A DNA stretch of 64,000 nt from an uncultured Flavobacteriales bacterium (GCA_905612305.1 CAJQRK010000027.1:1-64000); one strand, 5' to 3'; shown: positions 17,831-27,067, counted from the stretch's first letter. The notes: generated by a model from the letters alone, not told the origin. Translations and numbers: made by a program.

Positions 17831-18880
17831 TTACTTTCTTGTTGTAAAGGCTAAAGGATTGCTAGTAATCTCTTTAAATTCCGCTCTTTTTTTAAAAATA
17901 TCGCATGCCATAAATATAGCTTCACGAAATGATTGTTCGTTTGCCTCCCCTTTTCCAGCAATATCGATAGCTGTTCCGTGCACAGGTGAGGTGCGTACAA
18001 TATTTAAACCTGCAGTATAATTTACTCCCTCCGAAAAAGAAAGTGTCTTAAAAGGGGTTAGTCCTTGGTCATGATACATGGATAATATCCCATCAAATGA
18101 AGATAAATTTTTAGGAGTAAAAAAACTATCAGCAGGATAAGGTCCAAAAGCCATAATGCCATTTTCTTTCAATTTTTTTATTGAAGGAATAATGATTTCA
18201 CTTTCTTCAGAACCGAGCATTCCTTCTTCCCCAGCATGAGGGTTAAGCCCAATAACCGCAATCTTTGGTTTTCTGATACCAAAATCAGTAATTAAGGACT
18301 GATTAAGTTGTTCTGTTTTTGAAATAATCTTATCAGAAGTAATAGCTGTTTTTACTTGTTCTAAAGGAATATGTCCTGTAACAAATGCTATTTTCATATT
18401 CTCACTTACCATGATCATTAATGATTTGCCTTCAAAAGTTCCTTGTAAAAACTCAGTATGCCCCACAAATCCACTTATTTCTTCCTGAATTGAAGCTTTG
18501 TTGATAGGGGCAGTTACCAGTACACTAACCTCTTCTTTTTTTAAAGCATTGCAGGCTAATTTTATGGATTGAAAAGCATATTTTCCTGAAGTAGCTGTTG
18601 CTGCACCAAATTTAATTTCAATATCTTCTTCCCAGCAATTTAAAACATTAACCTTATTTGTTTTTGCTTCTGAAATATTATTTATAGTATGAAAAGTAAA
18701 ATCTTGTAATTCAATTGCTTTGCGGTGAATAGAGGTCACTTTATTTGAACCAAAGACAATTGGAGTGCAGAAATCCATCATTCGAGTATCTTTAAAAGTT
18801 TTAAGAATCACTTCCATTCCTATTCCGTTCAAATCCCCAATAGAGATTCCTACTTTTATTTTTTGTACTTTCTCGTTCAT
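17831..18880 (-). CDS. pdxA: 4-hydroxythreonine-4-phosphate dehydrogenase
   Basis: Oxidises 4-phosphohydroxythreonine in the DXP-dependent pyridoxal phosphate pathway. 349 aa. Conserved features are VGISIGDLNGIGMEVILK at the N-terminus, VTAPINKASI, the metal-binding His in GHTEFL, GLNPHAGEEGMLG and YHDQGLTPFK. It directly abuts the pepA stop, so the two are co-transcribed. Confidence 0.96.
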   Translation of the reverse strand: MNEKVQKIKVGISIGDLNGIGMEVILKTFKDTRMMDFCTPIVFGSNKVTSIHRKAIELQDFTFHTINNISEAKTNKVNVLNCWEEDIEIKFGAATATSGKYAFQSIKLACNALKKEEVSVLVTAPINKASIQEEISGFVGHTEFLQGTFEGKSLMIMVSENMKIAFVTGHIPLEQVKTAITSDKIISKTEQLNQSLITDFGIRKPKIAVIGLNPHAGEEGMLGSEESEIIIPSIKKLKENGIMAFGPYPADSFFTPKNLSSFDGILSMYHDQGLTPFKTLSFSEGVNYTAGLNIVRTSPVHGTAIDIAGKGEANEQSFREAIFMACDIFKKRAEFKEITSNPLAFTTRK

Positions 18881-20302
18881 TTAAGCTCTATTTTTTATGA
18901 ACTGATATAATAATCTTACTCCCATTCCTGTAGCTCCTTTACCTCTATATCCGTATTTTTCTTTTACAAAAGTAGATCCTGCAATATCCAAATGAATCCA
19001 AGGATAATCAGCAAAATGAGCCAAGAATTTTCCAGCAGTGATAGCTCCACCAGCTGGACCTCCTAAATTCTTAATATCTGCAACATCAGATTTTATTAGT
19101 TCGTTATAATCCGACCAAAATGGCATTTCTGCTAATCGCTCGTGTGTTTTTTCTCCAATTGCTTTTAAATTTTCGTGTTCTTTCTTAGCTCCTTCATGCA
19201 TACTTACAATTCCGTAATGTCCAATCGCAGCTGCAGCTGATCCTGTTAAAGTGGCCAAATCAATTACTAGTTCAGGATTGTACTTTTTCGCAAAACTGAG
19301 TGCATCAGCCAAAACTAATCTACCTTCAGCATCAGTGTTTAAGACTTCAACAGTTGTGCCATCATGCATAGTAATTACATCTCCTGGGGCGTAAGCATTT
19401 CCTGATGGTCTATTATCAGTTGCAGGCAATAACGCAATAATATGTTTATCTAATTTATTGGCTGAAATGGCTTGCATAGCACCAATAACTGTACCAGCTC
19501 CTCCCATGTCAACTTTCATCATATCCATAGAGTTTGCCGTTGGTTTTAAACTTAACCCTCCAGTATCATATACAATTCCTTTCCCAACTAAAATGATAGG
19601 TTGTTTGTTGGTAGAATTCTTAGGATTCCACTCTATAATCGTGAAAGTGGGTTCGTCAATGCTTCCTTTATTTACCGCCAATAACCCTCCCATTTTTAAG
19701 GACTCAATTTTCTTTTTATTGAAAACTGTAGTTTTAAATCCGTTTGTTTTTCCTGATTTCACGGCAGCCTCTGCCAAATCCTTAGCAGTTAAATGTGAAA
19801 AAGGCTCGTTAATTAAATTTCTAGTAAAATAAACGGCATCTACAATATTTTGCAATTCTTCCACATCTTTTGTCTTAATTGTTTTTTCTAAATAGATTGA
19901 TTTTAATTTATGTGCTTTAGGATCTGTTTTATGTTTGGTAAAAGTATAATTAGAAAGAGCCATTCCTTCTGTAACTGCAAGAATTTCTTTTTGATTTCCT
20001 TTAACATCAATAATCATTACCGCTGCTTCATCTTTTAAGCTTTCTTGTAGTTGATCCCCTAATAAGCGTAAACATTCAAAATGTTTATTTGTGTCTTTTT
20101 CCTCTTTTGGATTTACAATAAATATAAGTCGCGTATATTGATTTATCGCAACAATCTCTTTTTTATCATCCCATTGTTTTTTGATAAAAGCAAGTTCTGA
20201 CTTGGAGAGATCAAAAGAAGAAAAATTGCTTTTTTTATCGCAAAAAAGGATTAAATTATCTTGATCAGAAAATGCCTGTTTTTTTTTGATTATAGTCTTC
20301 AT
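18881..20302 (-). CDS. pepA: Leucyl aminopeptidase (M17 family)
   Basis: Two-metal cytosolic aminopeptidase. I start at the ATG at 20302 (MKTIIKKKQAFSDQ), 8 codons inside the ORF-track entry, which avoids running into the promoter gap with mqnC. The catalytic half carries VGKGIVYDTGGLSLKP, KVDMGGAGTV and the M17 signature NTDAEGRLVLADAL. The final HLDIAGSTF and GATGMGVRLL are typical. 474 aa, normal length. Confidence 0.95.
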   Translation of the reverse strand: MKTIIKKKQAFSDQDNLILFCDKKSNFSSFDLSKSELAFIKKQWDDKKEIVAINQYTRLIFIVNPKEEKDTNKHFECLRLLGDQLQESLKDEAAVMIIDVKGNQKEILAVTEGMALSNYTFTKHKTDPKAHKLKSIYLEKTIKTKDVEELQNIVDAVYFTRNLINEPFSHLTAKDLAEAAVKSGKTNGFKTTVFNKKKIESLKMGGLLAVNKGSIDEPTFTIIEWNPKNSTNKQPIILVGKGIVYDTGGLSLKPTANSMDMMKVDMGGAGTVIGAMQAISANKLDKHIIALLPATDNRPSGNAYAPGDVITMHDGTTVEVLNTDAEGRLVLADALSFAKKYNPELVIDLATLTGSAAAAIGHYGIVSMHEGAKKEHENLKAIGEKTHERLAEMPFWSDYNELIKSDVADIKNLGGPAGGAITAGKFLAHFADYPWIHLDIAGSTFVKEKYGYRGKGATGMGVRLLYQFIKNRA

Positions 20303-20311
20303 AATATTGTG

Positions 20312-20319
20312 TAATTTTG
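20312..20319 (+). promoter_or_regulatory. -7 box (TAATTTTG) for mqnC
   Basis: TAATTTTG lies 23 nt before the mqnC ATG in a 40-nt divergent gap. No TTG at ideal spacing. Confidence 0.45.
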
Positions 20320-20325
20320 AAGCCA

Positions 20326-20333
20326 CAAAACTA
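20326..20333 (-). promoter_or_regulatory. -7 box (TAGTTTTG) for pepA
   Basis: Minus-strand TAGTTTTG lies 23 nt before the pepA ATG. With the facing mqnC box it makes two promoters whose transcripts overlap in a 40-nt gap. Confidence 0.45.
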
Positions 20334-20342
20334 AGTAATTTT

Positions 20343-21464
20343 ATGGACAGTAAGCAGTTGATAGGTAGGGCATTGAAAAAAGAGTTTTTATCAGCAGATG
20401 AAGGTCAGTTTTTGTATGAAAATGTACCTACTGCAGATTTGATGTGGGCAGCAAATGAGCTCAGACAAATGCAAATTCCCGGTAATGTAGTTACTTGGCA
20501 GATTGATCGTAATGTAAATACGACTAATGCTTGTACGGCTAACTGCAAATTCTGTAATTTTTTCCGCCATCCGAAACATGAAGAGGTGTATGTAACCGAT
20601 GCGGAAACGTATAAACTTAAAATAGAAGAAACGATAAAATATGGTGGGGATCAACTGCTTTTGCAAGGAGGTCATCACCCAGATTTAGGATTGGATTATT
20701 ACACCAAATTATTTAAGGATCTGAAAGCCCTTTATCCAGATATTAAATTGCATGCTCTTGGGCCTCCAGAGGTTGCGCACATTTGTAAAATTGGACGATA
20801 TACTCATCTGGAAGCTTTAACTGCTTTGAAAGCGGCAGGAATGGATAGTATGCCAGGAGCAGGAGCAGAGATTTTAAGCGATAGAGTAAGGCGATTAATT
20901 TCCAAAGGAAAATGTACGGGGCAGGAGTGGTTGGATATTATGAAAGTTGCTCATCAAATTGGGTTAACTACATCAGCAACTATGATGTTTGGACACATAG
21001 AAACCATTGAAGAGCGCTTTGATCATTTGGTAAGAATTAGAGAAGTTCAAGCTCAAAAGCCTGAAGGAAAAAATGGATTCTTGGCATTTATCCCTTGGCC
21101 ATTTATGGATGACGGAACACTTTTGCAAAGAGTGAAGGGAATTAATAACAACACTTCAGCTGACGAATATATGCGTATGATAGCGATTTGTAGAATTATG
21201 TTGCCAAATATTAAAAACATTCAAACTTCTTGGCTTACAGTTGGAGCTGACACAGCACAACTTACTTTGCATGGAGGAGCAAATGATATGGGTTCTATTA
21301 TGATTGAAGAAAATGTAGTTTCGGCAGCAGGAGCACCACACCGATTTACCGCAAATAGCATACAGGAATGCATAAGAGATGCAGGATTTGAACCCCAACT
21401 CAGAACCCAATTATATATAGAAAGAGAGATTCCAGAAATGGAAGAACAATTAATAGATTATTAA
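20343..21464 (+). CDS. mqnC: Cyclic dehypoxanthine futalosine synthase (radical SAM)
   Basis: Radical SAM enzyme that cyclises dehypoxanthine futalosine in the futalosine route to menaquinone. 373 aa from the ATG at 20343; the ORF-track start adds 19 residues from the pepA promoter region. The 4Fe-4S motif is CTANCKFC. The family-specific segment MPGAGAEILSDRVRRLISKGKCTGQEWLDIM resembles MqnC more than MqnE. QTSWLTVGADTAQLTLHGGANDMGS is also diagnostic. It is followed by ribE with a 1-nt gap. Confidence 0.9.
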   Translation: MDSKQLIGRALKKEFLSADEGQFLYENVPTADLMWAANELRQMQIPGNVVTWQIDRNVNTTNACTANCKFCNFFRHPKHEEVYVTDAETYKLKIEETIKYGGDQLLLQGGHHPDLGLDYYTKLFKDLKALYPDIKLHALGPPEVAHICKIGRYTHLEALTALKAAGMDSMPGAGAEILSDRVRRLISKGKCTGQEWLDIMKVAHQIGLTTSATMMFGHIETIEERFDHLVRIREVQAQKPEGKNGFLAFIPWPFMDDGTLLQRVKGINNNTSADEYMRMIAICRIMLPNIKNIQTSWLTVGADTAQLTLHGGANDMGSIMIEENVVSAAGAPHRFTANSIQECIRDAGFEPQLRTQLYIEREIPEMEEQLIDY

Positions 21465-21465
21465 A

Positions 21466-22053
21466 ATGTTTACAGGAATTATAGAGCAATTAGTAAAAGT
21501 AATTTCCTTGGAGAATCAAGGGGGTAATTTGCATATTTCCTGCAAATCAGCCATTACTCAAGAGCTGAAGATTGATCAATCTGTGGCGCATAATGGTGTG
21601 TGTTTAACGGTAGTTGACATTAAGGATGAAGTGTATACGATTACTGCCGTTAAAGAGACTTTGGATAAAACTAATCTTTCAGAATTACAAGTTGGGAATA
21701 TAATTAATATAGAAAGATGTATGAAATTAGGAGATAGATTTGATGGACATATGGTGCAAGGGCATGTGGATCAAACGGCAACATGTACTCATATTAAAGA
21801 AGAAAAAGGCTCTCATGTATTTAGTTTTAAGCATAAGGAATCTGATAATATGACTGTGGAAAAAGGTTCAGTGTGTGTGAATGGAGCAAGTTTAACAGTT
21901 GTGAATTCTAAAGATACTTCATTTTCAGTAGCCATTATACCTTATACTTTTGAGCATACTAATTTTCAAACTCTGAAAATTGGCGATGCGGTAAATATTG
22001 AATTTGATATTTTAGGAAAATATATTTCAAAGATGTTTATGCGGGATTTATAA
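21466..22053 (+). CDS. ribE: Riboflavin synthase, alpha subunit
   Basis: Dismutates two lumazine molecules to riboflavin. 195 aa, two tandem barrel domains: MFTGIIEQ at the N-terminus, VAHNGVCLTVVD in the first half repeated as VCVNGASLTVVNS in the second. DGHMVQGHVDQTA lies at the junction and EFDILGKYI near the end. It starts 1 nt after the mqnC stop, so the two vitamin genes are probably co-transcribed. Confidence 0.95.
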   Translation: MFTGIIEQLVKVISLENQGGNLHISCKSAITQELKIDQSVAHNGVCLTVVDIKDEVYTITAVKETLDKTNLSELQVGNIINIERCMKLGDRFDGHMVQGHVDQTATCTHIKEEKGSHVFSFKHKESDNMTVEKGSVCVNGASLTVVNSKDTSFSVAIIPYTFEHTNFQTLKIGDAVNIEFDILGKYISKMFMRDL

Positions 22054-22291
22054 AGCAGAGAAGTTCGAATCCTGCTACTATATATTTTTATTTAGTTACT
22101 ATGCTTAGCATAATACTTCTTTTAGTAAAGAACAGTAGCTTTGATTAAAGATAAATATTTGCAAGCAAAGTAATATAAGTAGTAGTTTTTTTAATCTATT
22201 GTTTTAAAGTCTAAACATAGTCATAACCTTCTTGCTATTAACAGTTTAATAACTGTCTCTCCTAAATAAAGCTTGTTGTTTGATGCGAATT
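22054..22291. other. Intergenic relic region with tRNA-like fragment and orphan repeat
   Basis: No gene is visible in this 238-nt gap. At 22058-22080 it holds a tRNA T-arm-like piece (GTTCGAATCCTGC). At 22161-22191 it has an exact copy of the first part of the esterase gene at 61746-61776. Both look like decayed remnants. Confidence 0.5.
22161..22208. repeat. Orphan copy of an esterase start/signal-peptide segment
   Basis: 22161-22191 is identical over 31 nt to 61746-61776. 22192-22208 then matches 61785-61801 with one mismatch. The 8 nt between these blocks in the other copy, which include the esterase ATG, are missing here. Confidence 0.75.
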
Positions 22292-23269
22292 TTACTTCTC
22301 TAACAATTTGAATAAATCATCCAAATTAGGAGAGAGAATCATTTCGATTCTTCTATTTTTGCTTCTGCCTTCTGTAGTTTTATTTGTGGCTAATGGTATA
22401 AATTCAGCCCTACCTGCAGCAGTTAATTGCAAGGGGTCCATTGAGGGGTTTTTTAATAAAACTTTTACGACATTTGTTGCGCGCATCACGCTCAAATCCC
22501 AATTGTCTTTTATCAAACCACTCCCACTTAAAGGAATGCTGTCAGTATGCCCCTCTACCAAAATATCCAAATTCTTTTGTGAAGCTAAGGCAGCTGCTAA
22601 TTTGTTAAGTGCAGCAACTCCACCGCTATTTACTTCATATTTTCCAGAAGCAAAAAGTAAATCTTCTTCTAAGGAGATATATACTTTTCCATTTTTCTGA
22701 ATTACAGTTAAACCATCTCCCTCCAATCCTATTAATGCTTTGGAAATAGATTGTTTCAAGGCAGTCACCATAGAATCTTTCTTGTTGATGATATCTTCTA
22801 ATTCTGTTACTCTTGTTGAACGCACCTCTAATTCTTCTTCTTTCAGACTTAAGGAATTTGATAATTTGTTCAATTCATCTTCTTTATCAAAAAGTGCCAA
22901 TTGAGCTTGTTCTAATTGTTTCAAAAGCTTTTTAGTTTCTTTAGCTTTGTTTGCCATGTAACTACTATTCTTAGACGTCAATAAATCATACGCGTCACTC
23001 AACTGATTATATTTGGATTGCAAAATAGTTAAGGACTTTCCATTCTGCAGAGAATCATTTCTTAAATCAGCAATTTGTGCTCGTAAAGCGACAATAGTTC
23101 CTTCACTTTCTTCCAATTTACCATTAAGGGAAAGCTCCTTCTTTTCAGCTGAAATTAAAGCTGATTTTGCACTTTCATGTTCAGCGATTAATGTATTATA
23201 AATTTTTGGAGTTACACAAGCGCTCAATGCTAATAGTAATGTGCTAATGTATAAAATAGACTTTCCCAT
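22292..23269 (-). CDS. OmpA-family lipoprotein with coiled coil
   Basis: 325 aa from the ATG at 23269, which gives a clean lipoprotein signal MGKSILYISTLLLALSAC. The ORF-track start adds 8 residues. A long coiled-coil region (SLKEEELEVRSTRVTELEDII and neighbours) precedes an OmpA C-terminal peptidoglycan-binding domain: LVEGHTDSIPLSG, NWDLSVMRATNVV, GRSKNRRIEMIL. It probably anchors the outer membrane to the cell wall. It stands alone, with relic DNA downstream. Confidence 0.9.
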   Translation of the reverse strand: MGKSILYISTLLLALSACVTPKIYNTLIAEHESAKSALISAEKKELSLNGKLEESEGTIVALRAQIADLRNDSLQNGKSLTILQSKYNQLSDAYDLLTSKNSSYMANKAKETKKLLKQLEQAQLALFDKEDELNKLSNSLSLKEEELEVRSTRVTELEDIINKKDSMVTALKQSISKALIGLEGDGLTVIQKNGKVYISLEEDLLFASGKYEVNSGGVAALNKLAAALASQKNLDILVEGHTDSIPLSGSGLIKDNWDLSVMRATNVVKVLLKNPSMDPLQLTAAGRAEFIPLATNKTTEGRSKNRRIEMILSPNLDDLFKLLEK

Positions 23270-23363
23270 TTTGAAAATTTTTAATTTTCTCAAAATTACA
23301 AAGGAAAAAAAAGAAAAAATAACTGGTAAAGAATACTTTTCAACAGGAAAAGATGAAAAGAAA

Positions 23364-23783
23364 TTAACGCATCCAATAGCCTTCTATCCAAACAAAGCCA
23401 CCTAAGCGAACTTCCCAGAATCCAGGCGCCCAATGATATCCTCTTCTTTGGCGTTTCCATTTTCCTTTTATCCAAATGTAATCTCTATAAAAGCTGCTCC
23501 ATTTCCAGTGCCCTTCTACCCAAATATAATTTCTTCTGACACGATTAGGATGCTTTTCAATTACCTTTGGTCTGTTTGGCTTTACCACAACTACTCTAGA
23601 TGGATGACGATGTGTTGAATGATTTTTAACAGCCACTCCTTTATGCCTATTGGATTTTTTACTCACTACTTTTTTAGTAGAATCATTATGTTTTGACTTT
23701 ACCATAACCTGTGCAAAACTGCTTTGTGGCATAAATAAAGTGGCTCCAAAAAGGAGGATGAAACTAAAAATTATTTTTTTCAT
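23364..23783 (-). CDS. YXWGXW repeat protein
   Basis: 139-residue exported protein. The signal peptide (ending SSFAQ) is followed by a very basic, His/Lys/Val-rich middle. Four aromatic repeats follow: YIWVEGHW, YIWIKGKW, YHWAPGFW and FVWIEGYW. This matches the YXWGXW repeat family, whose role is not established. The high positive charge may suit binding to lipopolysaccharide or other anionic surface polymers (inference). Divergent from the DUF502 gene. Confidence 0.85.
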   Translation of the reverse strand: MKKIIFSFILLFGATLFMPQSSFAQVMVKSKHNDSTKKVVSKKSNRHKGVAVKNHSTHRHPSRVVVVKPNRPKVIEKHPNRVRRNYIWVEGHWKWSSFYRDYIWIKGKWKRQRRGYHWAPGFWEVRLGGFVWIEGYWMR

Positions 23784-23849
23784 AGCGATATTTTTTAAAG
23801 ATTAGTACTTTTATGACTTCAATTCAAACGCAAACTAAAGTTTAAAAGT

Positions 23850-24401
23850 ATGAAAAAAATTATCAACTATTTTTTACAAGGGCTATTATACATAGTGCCT
23901 GTATCTGTAACGCTTTATGTAGTATACTGGGCATTCAATAAAATTGATAGTATTTTACGTTTTCAATTCCCAGGCTTAGGTCTTATTGTAATTATTGCAA
24001 CGATTACTTTAATTGGCCTTGCGGGTTCTGTCATTATCGCAAGCCCTATCAATTCTTTTTTTCAAAAGTTATTAAAAAAAGCGCCTTTATTAGAAACTAT
24101 CTATAGTTCAATGAAGGATTTGACGGGAACTTTTGTAGGAAAAAAGAAAGGATTTGAGCAGGCGGTGCTTATTAAATTATATGAAAACTCAACAATTGAA
24201 CGTATTGGTTTTATTACCAATGAAGATTTAAGTTCATTGGGGATAAAGAGCGGTAAAATTCTGGTTTATTTGCCACACTCCTATGCATTTTCAGGTCAAC
24301 TTTTTGTAGTAGATAGATCTTACATTACTCCTATTGATCGATCTTCCTCCGAAATAATGAAATTAATCGTTTCTGGTGGAATTACTGAAATAGAAAAATA
24401 A
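23850..24401 (+). CDS. DUF502 family membrane protein
   Basis: 183 aa inner membrane protein of unknown function. Two hydrophobic helices lie near residues 8-28 and 40-65 (GLLYIVPVSVTLYVVYWAF; GLIVIIATITLIGLAGSVII). A family-typical cytoplasmic or periplasmic domain follows, with PLLETIYSSMKDLTGTF and KILVYLPHSYAFSGQLFVV. Its last residues (EIMKLIVSGGITEIEK) reappear at the end of the truncated ispG copy at 27000-27067, marking it as one end of a tandem duplication. Confidence 0.88.
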   Translation: MKKIINYFLQGLLYIVPVSVTLYVVYWAFNKIDSILRFQFPGLGLIVIIATITLIGLAGSVIIASPINSFFQKLLKKAPLLETIYSSMKDLTGTFVGKKKGFEQAVLIKLYENSTIERIGFITNEDLSSLGIKSGKILVYLPHSYAFSGQLFVVDRSYITPIDRSSSEIMKLIVSGGITEIEK

Positions 24402-27000
24402 ACTAAATTTGGAGCATTAAAATTCATATTATGAAAACAACTATCCTTTATTTATTTGCATTTATGTTCAGTATTTCTGTATTTGCAGGCGACACTACAA
24501 CTGTAAGAATTCATAACCATACTGATATGACTTGGTACGGAAATTATGATGAGTGGGGTGTACTGCCAGATGCCACCAAAGAATACCAAAAAGTTTATTT
24601 GCATTATACTATGGGCTGTGCAACCGGAGGCTGTTCAGATTGGGATTATACTTCACAAATTTTTGTACGCCACAGAACTGGAGCAATTGATTCAACATTA
24701 AATACAGCTCCTTCTTTTACCGTAAATGGAAACACTCTAGACACTGTATTTTTTTCTTACAGTCCTGTATATATTTATTCTTGGGATAGCATTAATAATA
24801 TTCTAGATTCAATTACTTCAGATACATTAGAAATTATTCAATTTAACGACCCTAATAATCCTACAACCGCAACAGGAACACTTATTGTATTTACATCAAA
24901 TATAAATGTCTTTAGCTTTAATTCTCTAGGAGTTATTATTGACACAACTTATTTTTCTGCTGACACCTCTTGGCTTGTAAATTATTATAGTTGGTATGCT
25001 CCTTATGATGTAATTGAAAATTATGAATTAGCTAGAGTAATCACTCCTTACGGAAGTATGCTGGCTAACAACTGGGAATTTACAACTACATTTGATATAA
25101 CAGATTTTGTGCAAATTATGAGAGATTCTGTAGAAATTAGATGCCATTATAGCGGCTGGTCATCTGGTTTTAGTGCAACACTAGATTTTCAATTTATTGA
25201 AGGGACTCCGCCTAGAGATGTTATAAAAGTTGAAAATATCTATTCTGGTGGTTATAACTATTCCACCTCAACTGATTTTGAAAATACTAAGTTAGTGCCT
25301 AAGAAATTTTTAATTCAGCAAAATAGTGCAGGGGCAATGGTAAAAATGGTGTCCACTGGTCATGGATTTGACAACAATATAAATGCTGCAGAATTCAAAC
25401 CCATTAACTATTTTGTAAAGGTTGATGGGGCGCTTACTCATACTCAATACAATTGGGATGCAGATTGTGGCGAGAATCCAATTTATCCGCAAGGAGGAAC
25501 TTGGATTTACGACAGAGCAAATTGGTGCCCAGGCAAAAGAGCCCAAGCCTTTGATCATGAAATAACCCCTCAAATTACTACAGGGGATTCTATTGAAATA
25601 AATATTGATTTTCAATCTTATTCTTGGAGTGGAACACAAACTCCTTCTTATATAATCGAATGTCAATTATTCCAATATGAAGATGCTAATTTCAATAATT
25701 CTGCTGAAATAGTAGATGTTATTAAACCCTCAAAAAAAGATGAATACAGTAGAAAAAACCCGATTTGCGGAAACCCATTAATTATAATTAGAAATTACGG
25801 CAGTAATCCGCTTACATCCTTAGATATCGAATATAAAGTTGTCGGTGGAACAACACATAATTTTAATTGGACAGGAAATTTAGCTTTTTTAGAAAAAGAA
25901 GAAGTAGAACTGCCTAACCTAAGCAACTGGGCGGGAAGTGAAAATACTTTTGAAGTATCGCTTAAAAACCCTAATGGCCAAGCAGATGATTATGACGCAA
26001 ACAACACTATGCAATCAGAGTTTGAAGCAGTTCCAGAATATCCTGAAACTTTTGCGCTATGGCTACAAACAAATAATGGAGTTATTGGAGGTATTTCTGA
26101 AACTTCATGGGACTTTCTTGATCAAAACGGAAATATTTTTCTTGCGAGCGGAGGATTAAATCCAAACACACAATTTCGAGATACTTTGAGTTTTTTGCCT
26201 GGCTGTTATACATTTATTGTGAGTGATACTGATGAAGATGGGTTGGACTTTTGGGCAAATAATGATGGAGGCGGAATGGTTCGATTTAGAGAAATTGGAG
26301 CGTCTTGGTTAAAATCATTTAATGCTGATTTCGGTACAAATATTGTACATCAATTTACTGTTGGTTCTGGACAGGGCATGACTATCCAAAATAAACTTGA
26401 AAATTGGAATATCTATCCAAACCCAACTAATGATAAATTTATAATTAAAGGACTTTCTGAAGGAGAAACACAAATCATAATCAATGATAATGTTGGAAAA
26501 TCAGTATTTAATACAACTATTCCCAAAACAGGGTTTATCACTAAAAACATTGATATTAGTCATTTAGATAATGGTATTTACATCATCCAAATATCAAATA
26601 AAACGACTACAATTACTAAAAAAATAGTAAAACAATAAATGAAGTATTGTAATAGTTTAACAACATTTTCTCGTTTTAAAACGAGAGAAGTAAAGGTTGG
26701 CGATTTAGGCTTTGGAGGCAACAATCCAATTCGCATACAATCCATGACCATTACCGATACCATGGATACTATTGCTACCGTGGAGGAATCCATAAGAATG
26801 ATAGAGGCAGGTTGTGAGCTTGTGCGTATTACTGCACCAAGTCAAAAAGAAGCCAAGAATTTACAAAACATAAAAGATGAGTTAAGAAAAAGAGGATATA
26901 ATACTCCTATTGTTGCTGATATTCATTTCACGCCTAATGCGGCTGAAATTGCAGCTCGTATTGTAGAAAAGGTAAGGATAAACCCTGGGAACTATGCTGA
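24351..27000 (+). repeat. Tandem duplication unit A
   Basis: Runs from the DUF502 3' end through PNGase F-like copy 1 to codon 120 of the truncated ispG. Unit B (27001-30916) has the same order. The break joins ispG to DUF502 across a shared GA. Confidence 0.8.
24431..26638 (+). CDS. PNGase F-like T9SS-exported protein, copy 1
   Basis: 735 aa. Signal peptide MKTTILYLFAFMFSISVFA. The N-terminal part has a cysteine-bearing segment (GCATGGCSDWDYTSQIFV). The central part resembles the peptide-N-glycosidase F C-terminal domain: ARVITPYGSML, FDITDFVQIM, LDFQFIEGTPPRDVI. A conserved PQGGTWIYDRANWCPG block follows. A ligand-binding-like C-terminal module (TDEDGLDFWANNDGG) and a T9SS type A domain (IYPNPTNDKFIIKG) end it. 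It may remove N-glycans or act on glycoproteins outside the cell, but catalytic residues were not confirmed. Its TAA stop abuts the ATG of the ispG fragment. Confidence 0.82.
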   Translation: MKTTILYLFAFMFSISVFAGDTTTVRIHNHTDMTWYGNYDEWGVLPDATKEYQKVYLHYTMGCATGGCSDWDYTSQIFVRHRTGAIDSTLNTAPSFTVNGNTLDTVFFSYSPVYIYSWDSINNILDSITSDTLEIIQFNDPNNPTTATGTLIVFTSNINVFSFNSLGVIIDTTYFSADTSWLVNYYSWYAPYDVIENYELARVITPYGSMLANNWEFTTTFDITDFVQIMRDSVEIRCHYSGWSSGFSATLDFQFIEGTPPRDVIKVENIYSGGYNYSTSTDFENTKLVPKKFLIQQNSAGAMVKMVSTGHGFDNNINAAEFKPINYFVKVDGALTHTQYNWDADCGENPIYPQGGTWIYDRANWCPGKRAQAFDHEITPQITTGDSIEINIDFQSYSWSGTQTPSYIIECQLFQYEDANFNNSAEIVDVIKPSKKDEYSRKNPICGNPLIIIRNYGSNPLTSLDIEYKVVGGTTHNFNWTGNLAFLEKEEVELPNLSNWAGSENTFEVSLKNPNGQADDYDANNTMQSEFEAVPEYPETFALWLQTNNGVIGGISETSWDFLDQNGNIFLASGGLNPNTQFRDTLSFLPGCYTFIVSDTDEDGLDFWANNDGGGMVRFREIGASWLKSFNADFGTNIVHQFTVGSGQGMTIQNKLENWNIYPNPTNDKFIIKGLSEGETQIIINDNVGKSVFNTTIPKTGFITKNIDISHLDNGIYIIQISNKTTTITKKIVKQ

Positions 27001-27067
27001 AATAATGAAATTAATTGTTTCAGGTGGTGTTACTGAACTAGATAATTCATCAGAAGAAATTTTATAA
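26639..27067 (+). pseudogene. Truncated ispG copy fused to a DUF502 tail
   Basis: 142 codons. The first 120 match the intact IspG at 30555 with only five amino-acid differences (about 96% identity). At 26999-27000 the frame passes into a copy of the DUF502 3' end (EIMKLIVSGGVTELDNSSEEIL) and stops. It lacks most of the TIM barrel and the whole iron-sulphur domain, so it cannot be a working IspG. Around 32 base differences in 360 are mostly silent, and the last 68 nt before the junction are identical. Start and stop signals are intact, so it may still be translated. Confidence 0.85.

Noticed and set aside
26578-26793. Minus-strand ORFs at 26578-26793 and 30500-30688 with similar sequence
   Set aside because: Similar because both lie opposite the duplicated ispG 5' ends; antisense shadows.
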